Origin: Jiangella muralis
GTDB taxonomy: Bacteria > Actinomycetota > Actinomycetes > Jiangellales > Jiangellaceae
DNA length: 64,000 nt
NCBI RefSeq assembly: GCF_001270745.1
Contig: NZ_KQ434751.1
Location: forward strand, 381,705-445,704
Direction of reading: 5' to 3'
A program made the translations under genes and the position numbers. This document shows, piece by piece, positions 8,576-18,436 of the stretch (positions within the stretch are counted from its first letter, which is position 1; each line of letters opens with the position of its first letter). Below the pieces are notes generated by a model that had not been told where the DNA came from, searched no databases, and saw only the letters and a program-made list of their open reading frames with translations.

Positions 8576-8723
8576 GCAGCTCGACACCGCCCTGGCAGAG
8601 CACGACGGCGAGCTCTACACCGAGGTCGACGAGACCAACGACGGGTCGAACGCGTTGTTCGCGGGGTTCGGCGCCCGCCGGATCAGCGGCAACATCGAGA
8701 TCGTCCACCGCCGGTCGGCCTAG
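8576..8723 (+). pseudogene. C-terminal remnant of a GNAT acetyltransferase
   Basis: The plus-strand reading ELYTEVDETNDGSNALFAGF followed by GARRISGNIEIVHRRSA and a stop resembles the last strands of a GNAT N-acetyltransferase (acceptor-side loop, then the Asn-Leu-Phe-Gly-Ala helix). The N-terminal acetyl-CoA-binding part is missing, replaced by the arginase tail in opposite orientation. This is a broken gene, not an expressed enzyme. Confidence 0.6.
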
Positions 8724-8813
8724 CTTGGCACGCCTGGCCACGCTCTTGGCAAGGCTGACCGTCACTCCAGTGCCCGATTCGTCCCGATCTCCCGCATGGC
8801 CAGGCGTGCCAAG
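8724..8813. repeat. 17-bp inverted repeat with 56-nt spacer
   Basis: CTTGGCACGCCTGGCCA at 8724-8740 and its exact complement at 8797-8813. The first arm begins directly at the stop codon of the GNAT remnant and the second ends 25 nt before the stop of the arginase gene. It may serve as a two-way terminator or be the ends of a small mobile or REP-like element. Confidence 0.7.
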
Positions 8814-8837
8814 GTGCCCGCACCCACGCCCTCGTGC

Positions 8838-9575
8838 TCAGAACGGCAGTGCGGCGCGGACCCGCGCGGCCGCGCCGTGCCCGTCGTGCCAGGTGCAACC
8901 GAGGCCGATGGCGGCCACCCGTCCGGTGCCGAGGACGCGGCGCACCGCCTGGCCCACGTCGCTGGCCGACGGCCCGCCGGGGGCGGGGAACAGCAGGCCC
9001 GGCAGCAGGTCACCGTCGACGACGTCGAGGTCGAGGTGCAGGTAGACGGGGCCGGGCGGCACAGCGTCCGCGTCGAGCTCGGCGGTGAAGACCTGCCGGA
9101 CCTCCGACGCGGTCAGGTAGTCGCGCTCCGGCGGGTCGAGGTCGCGCCCGTCGACCAGGACGATGCGGTCCTCGGGCACCGGCGTCATCCCGAGCCCGTC
9201 GGCGAGCAGCTCCGGCCGGTAGCCGGCCAGCATGCGCAGCGGCATCCCGCCCAGATATCCCGACGCCGTCGTCTCCAGCGTCTGCACGTCGCCGTGCGCG
9301 TCGAACCACACGACCGACGGCGGCGCACCGGTCGCCCGCTGCACGCCCGCGACGATCGCCTGCGAGACCATGCAGTCGCCGGACATCACCAGCGGCGCCT
9401 CGTCGTCGCGCACCGCTCCCGCCACGAGCTCGGCGACCTCCCCGTACAGCCCGGCCAGCCGCGCCCAGACGTCGTCACCGGCCAGTTCCCGCGTCACCGT
9501 CACGTCCGGCTCATACGGCACGTCGAGGCCCGGCCGGTGCTCGTCGAGGTGGTACGGCACGAGAATGCGCGTCAT
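8838..9575 (-). CDS. Arginase/agmatinase-family protein
   Basis: 245 residues. The metal site of ureohydrolases is mostly there: WFDAHGD (Asp92, His94, Asp96) and HLDLDVVD (Asp182, Asp184). The first manganese ligand, the His of the usual GGDH motif, is Cys68 in SGDC, so strict arginase activity cannot be assumed; actinobacteria have many such variant members acting on unknown guanidino or amidino substrates. Length is short for an arginase (about 300) but typical of this variant group. CACAAT lies 6 nt before the ATG, a possible leaderless start. It follows sigA after a strong terminator and is probably transcribed alone. Confidence 0.82.
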   Translation of the reverse strand: MTRILVPYHLDEHRPGLDVPYEPDVTVTRELAGDDVWARLAGLYGEVAELVAGAVRDDEAPLVMSGDCMVSQAIVAGVQRATGAPPSVVWFDAHGDVQTLETTASGYLGGMPLRMLAGYRPELLADGLGMTPVPEDRIVLVDGRDLDPPERDYLTASEVRQVFTAELDADAVPPGPVYLHLDLDVVDGDLLPGLLFPAPGGPSASDVGQAVRRVLGTGRVAAIGLGCTWHDGHGAAARVRAALPF

Positions 9576-9603
9576 CGGCCGATTGTGTCACCAGCACACG
9601 AGA

Positions 9604-9636
9604 ACGGCCCCGGCCCGGGGGTCCGGGCGGGGCCGT
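9604..9636 (-). terminator. Strong hairpin after the sigma factor gene
   Basis: ACGGCCCC-G-GCCCGG closes on CCGGGC-GGGGCCGT around GGGT, a 14-bp stem with one bulge, starting 15 nt beyond the sigma factor stop codon. No U-run follows. It separates sigA from the arginase-family gene. Confidence 0.75.
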
Positions 9637-9650
9637 CGATGCGTGGAGGA

Positions 9651-11162
<1,512 letters not shown>

Positions 11163-11286
11163 GTACGACCTCTCGATGTCTTGGTTTAGGGGCAGCGCAG
11201 TACGCGAGGTGGCGATGGCAACACATCATTGTGGCACAGGGCACGGGTCCCCTTCATCCCGAAAGGCCGCCGTCCACGCCGATGTC

Positions 11287-12891
11287 TCACCGCCCGGCCC
11301 ACCGTAGCGCGAGAATCGTCTGATCGTCGGCGGCGCCGTCGATCTGCATGCACCGGACGACCGCGTCGAGCAGTTCCTCGAGCGGCACCCCGCGCTGTTC
11401 TTCGAGGCAGCGCAGCAGCTGGGCGAAACCCTCCTCCAGCGAGCGCAGCCGGCTCTCGATCAGCCCGTCGGTGAACGCGATCAGCACGTCGCCGGGCCAC
11501 AGCCGCACCGACTGCGTCGACCGCGGCTCGGTGACGCCGATCGGGGTGGTGCCGGCGCCGGCGTCGACCAGTTCGACGGCGCCCACCTCGGGGATGCGGA
11601 TCAGCGGCAGGTGCCCGGCGTCGCCGACGCGGACGGTCCCGTTGATGGGGTCGACCAGCGCATACACGACGGTGACCATCTCGACGGCGTCGTCGCGCTC
11701 CACCAGGCGGTCGAGTCCGCCGAGCACCGCCGCGGGGTCGGGGTCGGTGAGCGCCAGCGCCCGCAGCGCCGCCCGCATCTCGCCCATCGCGCTGGCCGCC
11801 GTGACGCCGTGCCCCATGACGTCGCCGACCACCAGGCCCAGCTCGCCGTCGGGCATCACCAGGGCGTCGTACCAGTCGCCGCCGACGGAGTGCTCGCCCA
11901 CGTCGGTGCGGCTGCGCGCGGCCAGCTCCACCCCGGCCACCGTCGGCAGCCGCCGCGGCAGCAGCCCCTGGCTGAGCGACGCGGCCGCCGTCCGCTCCCG
12001 CTCGAACAGCCGGGCCCGGGCGAACGCGAGCGAGCACTGCTGGGCGACGGCGCGCAGGAACCGGCACTGGTCGGAGTCGAACGCCTGCTCGGTGGCGAAG
12101 GAGAACCGGACGGCGCCGACGCAGCCGTCCTCGCCGGCCAGCGGCAGCACCGCCCAGGCGCGTTCGTCGGTGTGGTCGAGGAACTCGCCGAAGACGGGGT
12201 CGCCGGGCGCGGCGGCGCGGGCGCGGTCACGGCTGCCGAGGAACATCGGCCAGCCGCTGCGCAGCACCTCGTCGGTGGGCGTGACGGCCTGGTGCGGCCA
12301 GGCGGGAACGGCGTCACCCTCGGCGAGTCCGGTGGTGACGGGGTACGGGCGGGCGTTGCCGCCGATCAGCGTGACGGCGGTGCGCAGCGCCTGCACGTTG
12401 CGCCGGCCGATGGCGGCGGCGCCGTCGGCGACCTCGCGCACCGTCACCGCCCGCGACAGCACGTCGGACACCTCCAGCAGCCGCGCGTTGCGGGCCCGGC
12501 TGCGGCGCAGCGACGAGATGGCGCGCTGGTGCGAGGTGTCGTCGACGACGAACATGGCCACCTCGCGGCCGCGGCCCTCGTCGACCAGGTACCAGGACGA
12601 GTGCAAGTGGTAGGTGTCGGTGCGCCCGGAGACGGCGGGCTCCTCGGTCTCGACGGACTCGCCGGTGCGCAGGACCCGCTCGATCATCTCGTCGGTGTGC
12701 GCGGCCAGCTCCGGCGGCAGCACGTCGACCGGCATCCGCCCGAGGTGGTCGGCGATGCCCTTGCCGGAGCGTTCCGCGAGGGCGGCGTTGATGGCGAGGA
12801 AGCGGTGCTCCTCGTCGAAGACCGCGAACCCCACGGGTGCGTCGACGCCGGCCAGCGCCCCGAGCAGGCGCTGGGCGTCAGCCGGTCGCAT
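11287..12891 (-). CDS. PAS-GAF-SpoIIE-type PP2C phosphatase
   Basis: 534 residues from the ATG at 12891. Residues about 8-115 look like a PAS sensor (GFAVFDEEHRFLAINAALAE), about 140-300 like a GAF domain, and 320-530 are the PP2C catalytic part: GGDWYDALVMPDG, VVGDVMGHG and GDAGHLPLIRI supply the metal-binding aspartates, and AFTDGLIE the final one. Such enzymes dephosphorylate anti-anti-sigma factors and so control stress sigma factors; no partner is in the window. The start is only 5 nt from the edge of an insertion-like element, so the native ribosome site may have been displaced. Confidence 0.88.
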   Translation of the reverse strand: MRPADAQRLLGALAGVDAPVGFAVFDEEHRFLAINAALAERSGKGIADHLGRMPVDVLPPELAAHTDEMIERVLRTGESVETEEPAVSGRTDTYHLHSSWYLVDEGRGREVAMFVVDDTSHQRAISSLRRSRARNARLLEVSDVLSRAVTVREVADGAAAIGRRNVQALRTAVTLIGGNARPYPVTTGLAEGDAVPAWPHQAVTPTDEVLRSGWPMFLGSRDRARAAAPGDPVFGEFLDHTDERAWAVLPLAGEDGCVGAVRFSFATEQAFDSDQCRFLRAVAQQCSLAFARARLFERERTAAASLSQGLLPRRLPTVAGVELAARSRTDVGEHSVGGDWYDALVMPDGELGLVVGDVMGHGVTAASAMGEMRAALRALALTDPDPAAVLGGLDRLVERDDAVEMVTVVYALVDPINGTVRVGDAGHLPLIRIPEVGAVELVDAGAGTTPIGVTEPRSTQSVRLWPGDVLIAFTDGLIESRLRSLEEGFAQLLRCLEEQRGVPLEELLDAVVRCMQIDGAADDQTILALRWAGR

Positions 12892-12896
12892 CGCTG

Positions 12897-13062
12897 CTAG
12901 GGGGTGTCGGACGGATATTGGTGGATGCGGGCGGCGTCCAGGCGTCGTCCAGCAAGGCGGAGGAGGAGGTCGATGCGGAGCCATCGGCCGACGACGACAA
13001 CGCAGCTGGTCGGCGCCTGGGCGTCGATCCGTGCCGCCGAAGATCCGTCCGACACCCCCTAG
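12897..13062. mobile_element. MITE-like element with 16-bp terminal repeats and CTAG duplication
   Basis: A 158-bp insert (12901-13058) with perfect ends GGGGTGTCGGACGGAT and its complement, flanked on both sides by CTAG. A YTAR duplication is what IS5-group transposases leave. No complete ORF is inside. Removing the insert and one CTAG leaves the HhH-GPD stop codon 5 nt before the phosphatase ATG, a normal operon junction, which supports a real insertion. Confidence 0.7.
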
Positions 13063-13631
13063 GCCTTCGCCGCACGCTTGATCTCCCGCTTCGTGGCCCG
13101 GACCTGCAGCAGCGTCTCGGCATCGACGACGTCGGCCACCGACCGGGTGGCGCCCTCGGCGCCGTAGTCGCCGGCCGCCTCGCGCCAGCCGTCGGGCCGG
13201 ACGCCGATCTGCTTGCCCAGCAGCGCGACCATGATCTTGGCCTTCTGCTCGCCGAACCCGGGCAGCGCCTTGAGCCGCTTCAGCAGCTCTTTGCCGGTGG
13301 CGGCGTCGGCCCAGATGTTCGTGGCGTCGTTGCCGTAGTGCTCGGCGACGTACGCGGCGACCTTCTGAACCCGTCCGGCCATCGACCCCGGAAAGCGGTG
13401 CACGGCGGGCGTGCGGGAGAAGATCTCGGCGAACGCTTCGGGGTCGTGCGCGGCGATGGCCGCGGGGTCGAGGTGGTCGGCGCCCATGCGCTCGGCGATG
13501 ACGGCCGGGCCCGAGAACGCCTTCTCCATGGGCACCTGCTGGTCCAGCAGCATGCCGGTGAGGAGCGCGAACGGATCTCGGGCCAACAGCGCGTCGGCGT
13601 CGGGGGTGCCGGCCAGGTACAGGGTGGTCAC
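13059..13631 (-). CDS. HhH-GPD-type base-excision DNA repair protein
   Basis: 190 residues. DPFALLTGMLLDQQVPMEKA, the central LKALPGFGEQKAKIMVALLG (helix-hairpin-helix) and the following acidic segment belong to the HhH-GPD superfamily of DNA glycosylases. It lacks the C-terminal four-cysteine cluster of endonuclease III, and is much shorter than AlkA, so the damaged base it removes is unknown. GTG at 13631 is chosen because AAGGA lies 7 nt before it. Its TAG stop is part of the CTAG that flanks the MITE-like element. It follows uspA by 11 nt and probably shares its transcript. Confidence 0.82.
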   Translation of the reverse strand: MTTLYLAGTPDADALLARDPFALLTGMLLDQQVPMEKAFSGPAVIAERMGADHLDPAAIAAHDPEAFAEIFSRTPAVHRFPGSMAGRVQKVAAYVAEHYGNDATNIWADAATGKELLKRLKALPGFGEQKAKIMVALLGKQIGVRPDGWREAAGDYGAEGATRSVADVVDAETLLQVRATKREIKRAAKA

Positions 13632-13642
13632 GGTTGTCCTTA

Positions 13643-14053
13643 TCAGTCCTCGTCCTCGGCCTTGACGGCCAGGACCGGGCATGGTGCATCCAAGAGGATA
13701 CGCTGAGCGTTGCTTCCCAAGATCAACTTGCCGACCGGGCTGCGGCGGCGCAGGCCGATGACGATGAAGTCGGCCGCGTTCTCCTCCGCCACGGCGATGA
13801 GGTCCTCGGCCACGTCCATGCCGCGCACCAGCTGGCGCACCTCCGCCTCGATGCCGGCGTCCTTCAGCTGCTGGCTGACGGTGGCCAGCTCGGCGTCGGC
13901 GCGGATGGCGTCGTCGTCGTCGAAGTCGCGGCCGCCCCGGGCGGAGTTGACGACGATCAGCCGCGCACCGCGCAGCCGCGCCTCCTCGGCAGCCCGGCGC
14001 AGTGCCGCCCGGCCCTCGGACTTGGGGACGTAGCCCACGACGATCGCGGTCAT
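13643..14053 (-). CDS. Universal stress protein (UspA family)
   Basis: 136 residues, one Usp domain. The opening TAIVVGYVPKSEGRAALRRA and the C-terminal nucleotide-binding run GLRRRSPVGKLILGSNAQRI (pattern G-x2-G-x9-G-S with the first Gly preserved) suggest an ATP-binding member. It ends in an acidic AEDED tail. AGAAGG sits upstream of the ATG. It is first in a run with the HhH-GPD gene and formerly the phosphatase gene, which may be a small stress-response operon. Confidence 0.9.
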   Translation of the reverse strand: MTAIVVGYVPKSEGRAALRRAAEEARLRGARLIVVNSARGGRDFDDDDAIRADAELATVSQQLKDAGIEAEVRQLVRGMDVAEDLIAVAEENAADFIVIGLRRRSPVGKLILGSNAQRILLDAPCPVLAVKAEDED

Positions 14054-14150
14054 CGGAACCTTCTCTCACTCCGGCGTGAACTCCGGTCGCGGCGCAACCG
14101 TACCGCAGCCATCGGCGTCGAACGTCGGTGCCGCGTGCGACGATCGGGGC

Positions 14151-15482
14151 ATGCGCGTCCTCCATCTCGACCTGGACGCATTCTTCGCCTCGGTCGAGCA
14201 GCGCGACAAGCCGTCCCTTCGCGGCAAACCGGTCATCGTCGGCGGGCTGGGGCCGCGCGGAGTCGTGTCGACGGCGTCCTACGAGGCGCGCGTGTTCGGC
14301 GTCCGGTCGGCGATGTCGATGAGCGAGGCGCGCTCGCGCTGCCCGAACGCCGCCTACCTGTCCGGCCGGTTCGGCGTGTACCGGGCGGTCAGCACGGTCG
14401 TCATGGCCCGGCTGCGGGCGTTGTCGCCGGTGGTCGAGCCGCTGTCGCTGGACGAGGCGTTCGTCGACCTCGCCGGGAGCGCCGGCGGGGTGCCGTCGAC
14501 GGCGGATGAGGCGCGGGCGCTGGCCCGCTCGCTGCGATCGACGATCGTCGATGACACCGGCGTGACGGCCTCCGTCGGCGTGGCGGCGTCCAAGCTGATG
14601 GCGAAGATCGCCTCCGAGCAGGCCAAACCCAACGGCCTGGTGGTCATCGAGCCGGGCACCGAGCTGGACGTGCTGCACCCGCTGCCGATCCGCGCCCTCC
14701 CCGGCGTCGGCCCGGCGACGGCGGCCCGGCTGGCCCGCTTCGGCGTCAAGACCGTCGGCGAGCTCGCCCGCATCACCGAGCCCGACCTCGTCGACCTCCT
14801 CGGCGACGCGCACGGCCGCTCCCTCCACCGCCTGTCGCTGGCCCGCGACGACCGGCCGGTCAGCGCCGACCGCGAGTCGAAGTCCGTCAGCGTCGAGGAC
14901 ACCTTCGACCGCGACCTCACCGACCCCGCCCTGCTCGCCGCCATCGTCGCCCGGCTGGCCGGTCGGGTGGCGGAGCGGCTGGCCAAGGCCGGGCTGTCGG
15001 GGCGGACGATCACGCTGAAGACGCGGCTGCACGACTTCACCACGCTGTCCCGGTCGGCCACCCTGCCCGCCCCGACCGACGACGTGCGCATGCTGTCGTG
15101 GGTGGCGACCCAGCTGCTGTCCGACCTCGACACCGCCGGCGGCGTCCGCCTCCTCGGCGTCGGCGTGTCGGGCCTGTCCGACTGGGTCCAGGACGACCTC
15201 TTCGTCTCCGACGCCGCGCCCGCTGTCGTCGCGGCCGACCCGGCCGACCCGGTGGACCAGGTCGAGGAGGTCCTGCACGAACGCCGCGGCTGGTCCCCCG
15301 GCATGGACGTCGTGCACGCGGCGCACGGCGCCGGCTGGGTGTGGGGGTCCGGACGCGGCCGGGTCACGGTCCGTTTCGAGACGGCGGCCACCCCGCCCGG
15401 CCCCGTCCGCACCTTCGCGGCGGACGATCCCGACCTGGCGCCCGCTCCCCCGCCGCCGCCGGGCGACGTGCTGGTTCCATGA
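14151..15482 (+). CDS. dinB: DNA polymerase IV (Y-family)
   Basis: 443 residues from the ATG at 14151. The Y-family palm carries LHLDLDAFFASVEQ (metal Asp), SYEARVFGVRSAMSM and PLSLDEAFVDL (catalytic Asp-Glu); a helix-hairpin-helix PIRALPGVGPATAARL follows, then a little-finger domain. The C-terminal 60 residues, with a GAGWVWGSGRGRVTVRF segment, are an extension seen in actinobacterial DinB. No SOS box is visible upstream, so damage induction is not evident. GACGAT stands 6 nt before the ATG, a possible leaderless start. A hairpin starts almost at the stop codon. Confidence 0.94.
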   Translation: MRVLHLDLDAFFASVEQRDKPSLRGKPVIVGGLGPRGVVSTASYEARVFGVRSAMSMSEARSRCPNAAYLSGRFGVYRAVSTVVMARLRALSPVVEPLSLDEAFVDLAGSAGGVPSTADEARALARSLRSTIVDDTGVTASVGVAASKLMAKIASEQAKPNGLVVIEPGTELDVLHPLPIRALPGVGPATAARLARFGVKTVGELARITEPDLVDLLGDAHGRSLHRLSLARDDRPVSADRESKSVSVEDTFDRDLTDPALLAAIVARLAGRVAERLAKAGLSGRTITLKTRLHDFTTLSRSATLPAPTDDVRMLSWVATQLLSDLDTAGGVRLLGVGVSGLSDWVQDDLFVSDAAPAVVAADPADPVDQVEEVLHERRGWSPGMDVVHAAHGAGWVWGSGRGRVTVRFETAATPPGPVRTFAADDPDLAPAPPPPPGDVLVP

Positions 15483-15484
15483 TC

Positions 15485-15524
15485 ATCCAGGATCCGACCA
15501 CGTATAGGGGGTCGGATCCTGGAT
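15485..15524. repeat. 15-bp-arm palindrome directly after dinB
   Basis: ATCCAGGATCCGACC at 15485-15499 pairs perfectly with 15510-15524 across a 10-nt loop. It begins 3 nt past the dinB stop and is the likely transcription terminator. The 250 nt that follow, up to the response-regulator gene, hold a second palindrome (15693-15740) and no gene. Confidence 0.7.
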
Positions 15525-15692
15525 CATCACGGAAGCCGGGCGGAGCGACGGTTCGCGGCGCGACGTTGTCGGTGCCCGCCCATAGGGTGGGCCCCACCCG
15601 GGCCGGGAGGGTCATGCCTACCACGACTCGCACGGCTCGACGCGGCGACGGCATGGAGCGGGAGGAGTCCGCTCCGACCGTGCGCGGCCGCC

Positions 15693-15740
15693 GATGGTTG
15701 GCGGATGACTGGCGCCCTGGGCCCACCAAACCGCCAACCA
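15693..15740. repeat. 48-bp palindromic repeat, copy 1
   Basis: The element starts GATGGTTGGCG and ends CCGCCAACCA, with an inner ACTGGCGCC and CCACC at fixed positions. An equally long relative lies at 42848-42895 with the arms conserved and the loop changed. Both copies are in gaps between convergent genes. Confidence 0.7.
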
Positions 15741-15775
15741 CGAGCGGCCAGCGTCCCGGCCAACCAACAACAGCC

Positions 15776-16381
15776 TCAGATCCACCCATGACGCCGGGCG
15801 ACGTGGACGGCCTCGTGCCGGTTCGCGGCGCCGAGCTTCGACGCGGCGGAGGAGAGGTAGTTCCGCACGGTCCCGGGGGTCAGCGCCGCCCGCCGAGCGA
15901 TCTCCTCGACCGGCGCGCCCTCGGCCGCCAGTTCCAGCACGTCGGACTCTCGCGCCGTCAGCGGGCTGTCGCCGGCGCTGATGGCCTCGGCGGCCAGTTC
16001 CGGGTCGACGTAGCGGCCGCCGTCGTGGACGGTCCGGACGACCTGGGCCAGCACCGACGCCGACACGGTCTTGGGGAGGAAGCCGCCCACTCCCCCGGCG
16101 AGCGCCCGCTTGAGGTACCCGGGCCGGCCGTGGCTGGTGACGATCATCGTGCGGCACCCCGGCACGGCCACGTGCAGTTCGGCCGCCAGCGCGATGCCGT
16201 CGCGGTCGGGCAGCTGCAGGTCCAGCACGGCGACGTCGGGGGTGAAGGTGCGGGCCATGGCCAGGGCCTCGTCGGCGGTGGCGGCCTCGGCGACGACCTC
16301 GATGCCGTCCTCCAGCGACAGCAGCGCCCGCAGCGCGGACCGGATCAGGTTCTCGTCGTCGGCGAGCAGGACACGGATCAC
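15776..16381 (-). CDS. NarL/LuxR-type response regulator
   Basis: 201 residues from the GTG at 16381. The receiver shows the acidic pair in LLADDENL, the phospho-acceptor Asp in VAVLDLQLPDRDG and the Lys of LPKT; the output domain is a LuxR helix-turn-helix (LTARESDVLELAAEG then EEIARRAALTPGTVRNYL). Its GTG overlaps the stop of the histidine kinase by 4 nt. The pair sits downstream of an ABC exporter on the same strand, a layout like the DesKR group, so the exporter is the obvious candidate target. Confidence 0.94.
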   Translation of the reverse strand: MIRVLLADDENLIRSALRALLSLEDGIEVVAEAATADEALAMARTFTPDVAVLDLQLPDRDGIALAAELHVAVPGCRTMIVTSHGRPGYLKRALAGGVGGFLPKTVSASVLAQVVRTVHDGGRYVDPELAAEAISAGDSPLTARESDVLELAAEGAPVEEIARRAALTPGTVRNYLSSAASKLGAANRHEAVHVARRHGWI

Positions 16382-17607
16382 GACGCCACCTCCGACGGCA
16401 CCCGGGCGGAGAGCCGGAACCGGTCGCCGTCGAGCCGGTCGGCCGTCAGCGAGCCGCCCAGCTCGGACAGCCGCTCCACCAGCCCGGACAGCCCGGACCC
16501 GGCGCCTCCCGCCGGTGAACGCGCGCCGTCGTTCTCCATGGTCAGCGTGACGCTCCCGGCGGACCGCGCGACGGTGATGAGGCAGGTCGACGCGGAGCTG
16601 TGCCGCAGCACGTTGGTGGTGCCCTCGCGGGCCACCCAGCCGAGCACCGCCTGCACGTCGGGCGGCAGCGGCGACACCTCGCCGACGACGCGGGTGGCGA
16701 CGCCGGCCGAGCGCAGGACGGAGCGGGCGCCGGCCAGTTCGGTGGTGAGGTCGACCTCGCGGTAGCCGCGCACCACCTCGCGGACCTCGCGCAGCGACTC
16801 CTGGGCGATGTCGCGCACCGCCATCATCTCGTCGCCCGCGTCGTCGCGGCCGCGGCGCGACAGGGCGGCGGCCAGCTCGCTCTTGACGGCGATGACGGAC
16901 AGGTTGCGGCCCAGGATGTCGTGCAGGTCGCGGGCGAACCGCAGCCGTTCCTCGGCGACGGCGAGGTCGGCCTGCACCTGCCGGGACCGGTCCAGCTCCC
17001 ACACGATGCCGAGCATCCACACCGACGCCCGGAACGCCGACCAGCCGCCGAGGTAGGCGAACACGGCGGCCAGCCCGGTGCCGAGGGCGCTGGGCCGCGG
17101 CCAGTCGCTGACGTACGCGACGCCGGCGATCACGGCGCCGAACAGCAGCGCGAGCAGGGTCAGCCGCGGGCTGTCCAGTCGCGGCGTCAGCACCCCGACG
17201 GTGAAGCCGGACACCATGATGACGGCGAACTGCGTCGCGACGGCGCCGCTGACGACACCGGGCTCCGGCGGCGCCATCCAGCCGAACGCCGCCACCGCCG
17301 CGCCCGCCACGCACACCGTCGCCGCGAGCAGCGCCACCGTCCACCGGTACGGCCAGACGCCGCGGCCCAGGTACCAGGCCAGCCCGCCGCGCAGGACGAC
17401 GACGCCGATGCCGGCGTGCGCGGCGGCGAGGGCGACGAAGACGCCGATCGCGGCGGCCGAGCCGAGGTCCTCGCTGGACGACGCGATCAGCAGCGCCACC
17501 AGCGGCTCGGCCGCCAGCATGGAGTACAGGGTGCCGCGGGTGTAGAGGTCGAAGCGCTGCGGCGCGCTCCGCTCCTCCCACCACCGGCTCACCATCGACA
17601 CGGGCAT
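16378..17607 (-). CDS. Membrane sensor histidine kinase (HisKA_3/DesK-like)
   Basis: 409 residues. The first 215 form about six hydrophobic helices with no large external loop, so it probably senses something in or at the membrane. Then RFARDLHDILGRNLSVIAVK holds the phospho-accepting His, followed by a HATPase part with GTTNVLRHSSAS (N box) and GSGLSGLVERL (G box). A second ATG four codons in is possible. It lies 19 nt after the ABC permease gene and overlaps its response regulator, so the four genes probably form one operon. Confidence 0.92.
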   Translation of the reverse strand: MPVSMVSRWWEERSAPQRFDLYTRGTLYSMLAAEPLVALLIASSSEDLGSAAAIGVFVALAAAHAGIGVVVLRGGLAWYLGRGVWPYRWTVALLAATVCVAGAAVAAFGWMAPPEPGVVSGAVATQFAVIMVSGFTVGVLTPRLDSPRLTLLALLFGAVIAGVAYVSDWPRPSALGTGLAAVFAYLGGWSAFRASVWMLGIVWELDRSRQVQADLAVAEERLRFARDLHDILGRNLSVIAVKSELAAALSRRGRDDAGDEMMAVRDIAQESLREVREVVRGYREVDLTTELAGARSVLRSAGVATRVVGEVSPLPPDVQAVLGWVAREGTTNVLRHSSASTCLITVARSAGSVTLTMENDGARSPAGGAGSGLSGLVERLSELGGSLTADRLDGDRFRLSARVPSEVAS

Positions 17608-17626
17608 CAGCTTGTCACGCGCGGCC

Positions 17627-18436
17627 TCAGCCTCGCGGCTCCCAGCGGAACCAGCGCCGCAGCGCCCACACGCCGATCGCGATCCAGGCCACGAGGATCG
17701 CGGCCGGGACGGCGGCCTCGGACCAGCTGGCGCCGAACCCGACGGTGTCGCCGTCGCGGGTCTGCCCGGTCAGGCCGAGCTGGACGAGGTCGACGACAGG
17801 GGTCAGCGGGATGAACCGGACGACCTCATTGACGCGCTCGGGCACGGACTCGGCCGGCATGACGACGCCGGAGAAGATCAGGCTGCCCATGCAGAGGAAC
17901 AGCACCGGCAACGTGCTGACCTGCGCCATCTCGACGTTGCGGGTGATCGCGGTGGACGCGGCGGCGAGCAGCACGAACATCACCACGCCGGCGGCGACGG
18001 CCAGCAGCGCGAGCGGCACGTTCGGCGGCGTGTCCAGGCCGAACGCGACGGCCGAGACGGCCGCGGTCAGCACGACCTGCGCCACCGCCACGACGATCGA
18101 CGGCAGCGCGGTGCCGGCCAGGATCTCGCCGTCGCGCAGTTCGCCGACCCGCAGCCGCTTGAGCACCAGCTCCTCGCGCCGGGCCACGTACGCCGACACC
18201 AGGTTGTAGTAGACGACGTACAGCAGCGCGAACCCGGTCAGCATCGTCACGACGACGGCGCCGAGCGGCAGGTCGGTCTCCTCGCCGAAGCCGATCGAGC
18301 TGAGCACCGCCACCGTGAGCACCGGCAGCGCCAGCGCCGTGAACATCGCCGTGCGGTTGCGCACCAGCAGCCGCAGCTCCGCCGCCGCCAGCGCGCGCAC
18401 CCGGCGTGCCGACCCGGCCGTCAGGACGGCGCTCAT
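17627..18436 (-). CDS. ABC-2 type transporter permease
   Basis: 269 residues from the ATG at 18436. A short N-terminal region with AAAELRLLVRNRTAMF is followed by about six membrane helices, the ABC-2 permease plan used by daunorubicin-type drug and antibiotic exporters. Its start overlaps the ATPase stop (ATGA). The cargo cannot be told from sequence; the adjacent two-component pair suggests an envelope-stress, lipid or antimicrobial export role. Confidence 0.9.
   Translation of the reverse strand: MSAVLTAGSARRVRALAAAELRLLVRNRTAMFTALALPVLTVAVLSSIGFGEETDLPLGAVVVTMLTGFALLYVVYYNLVSAYVARREELVLKRLRVGELRDGEILAGTALPSIVVAVAQVVLTAAVSAVAFGLDTPPNVPLALLAVAAGVVMFVLLAAASTAITRNVEMAQVSTLPVLFLCMGSLIFSGVVMPAESVPERVNEVVRFIPLTPVVDLVQLGLTGQTRDGDTVGFGASWSEAAVPAAILVAWIAIGVWALRRWFRWEPRG

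Noticed and set aside
12878-13123. Transposase remnant inside the MITE-like element
   Set aside because: No frame in the 158 bp resembles a DDE transposase; a non-autonomous element is the simpler reading.
14101-14150. LexA box upstream of dinB
   Set aside because: TCGAACGTCGGTGCC has only one half-site; no GTTCG follows at 4 nt.
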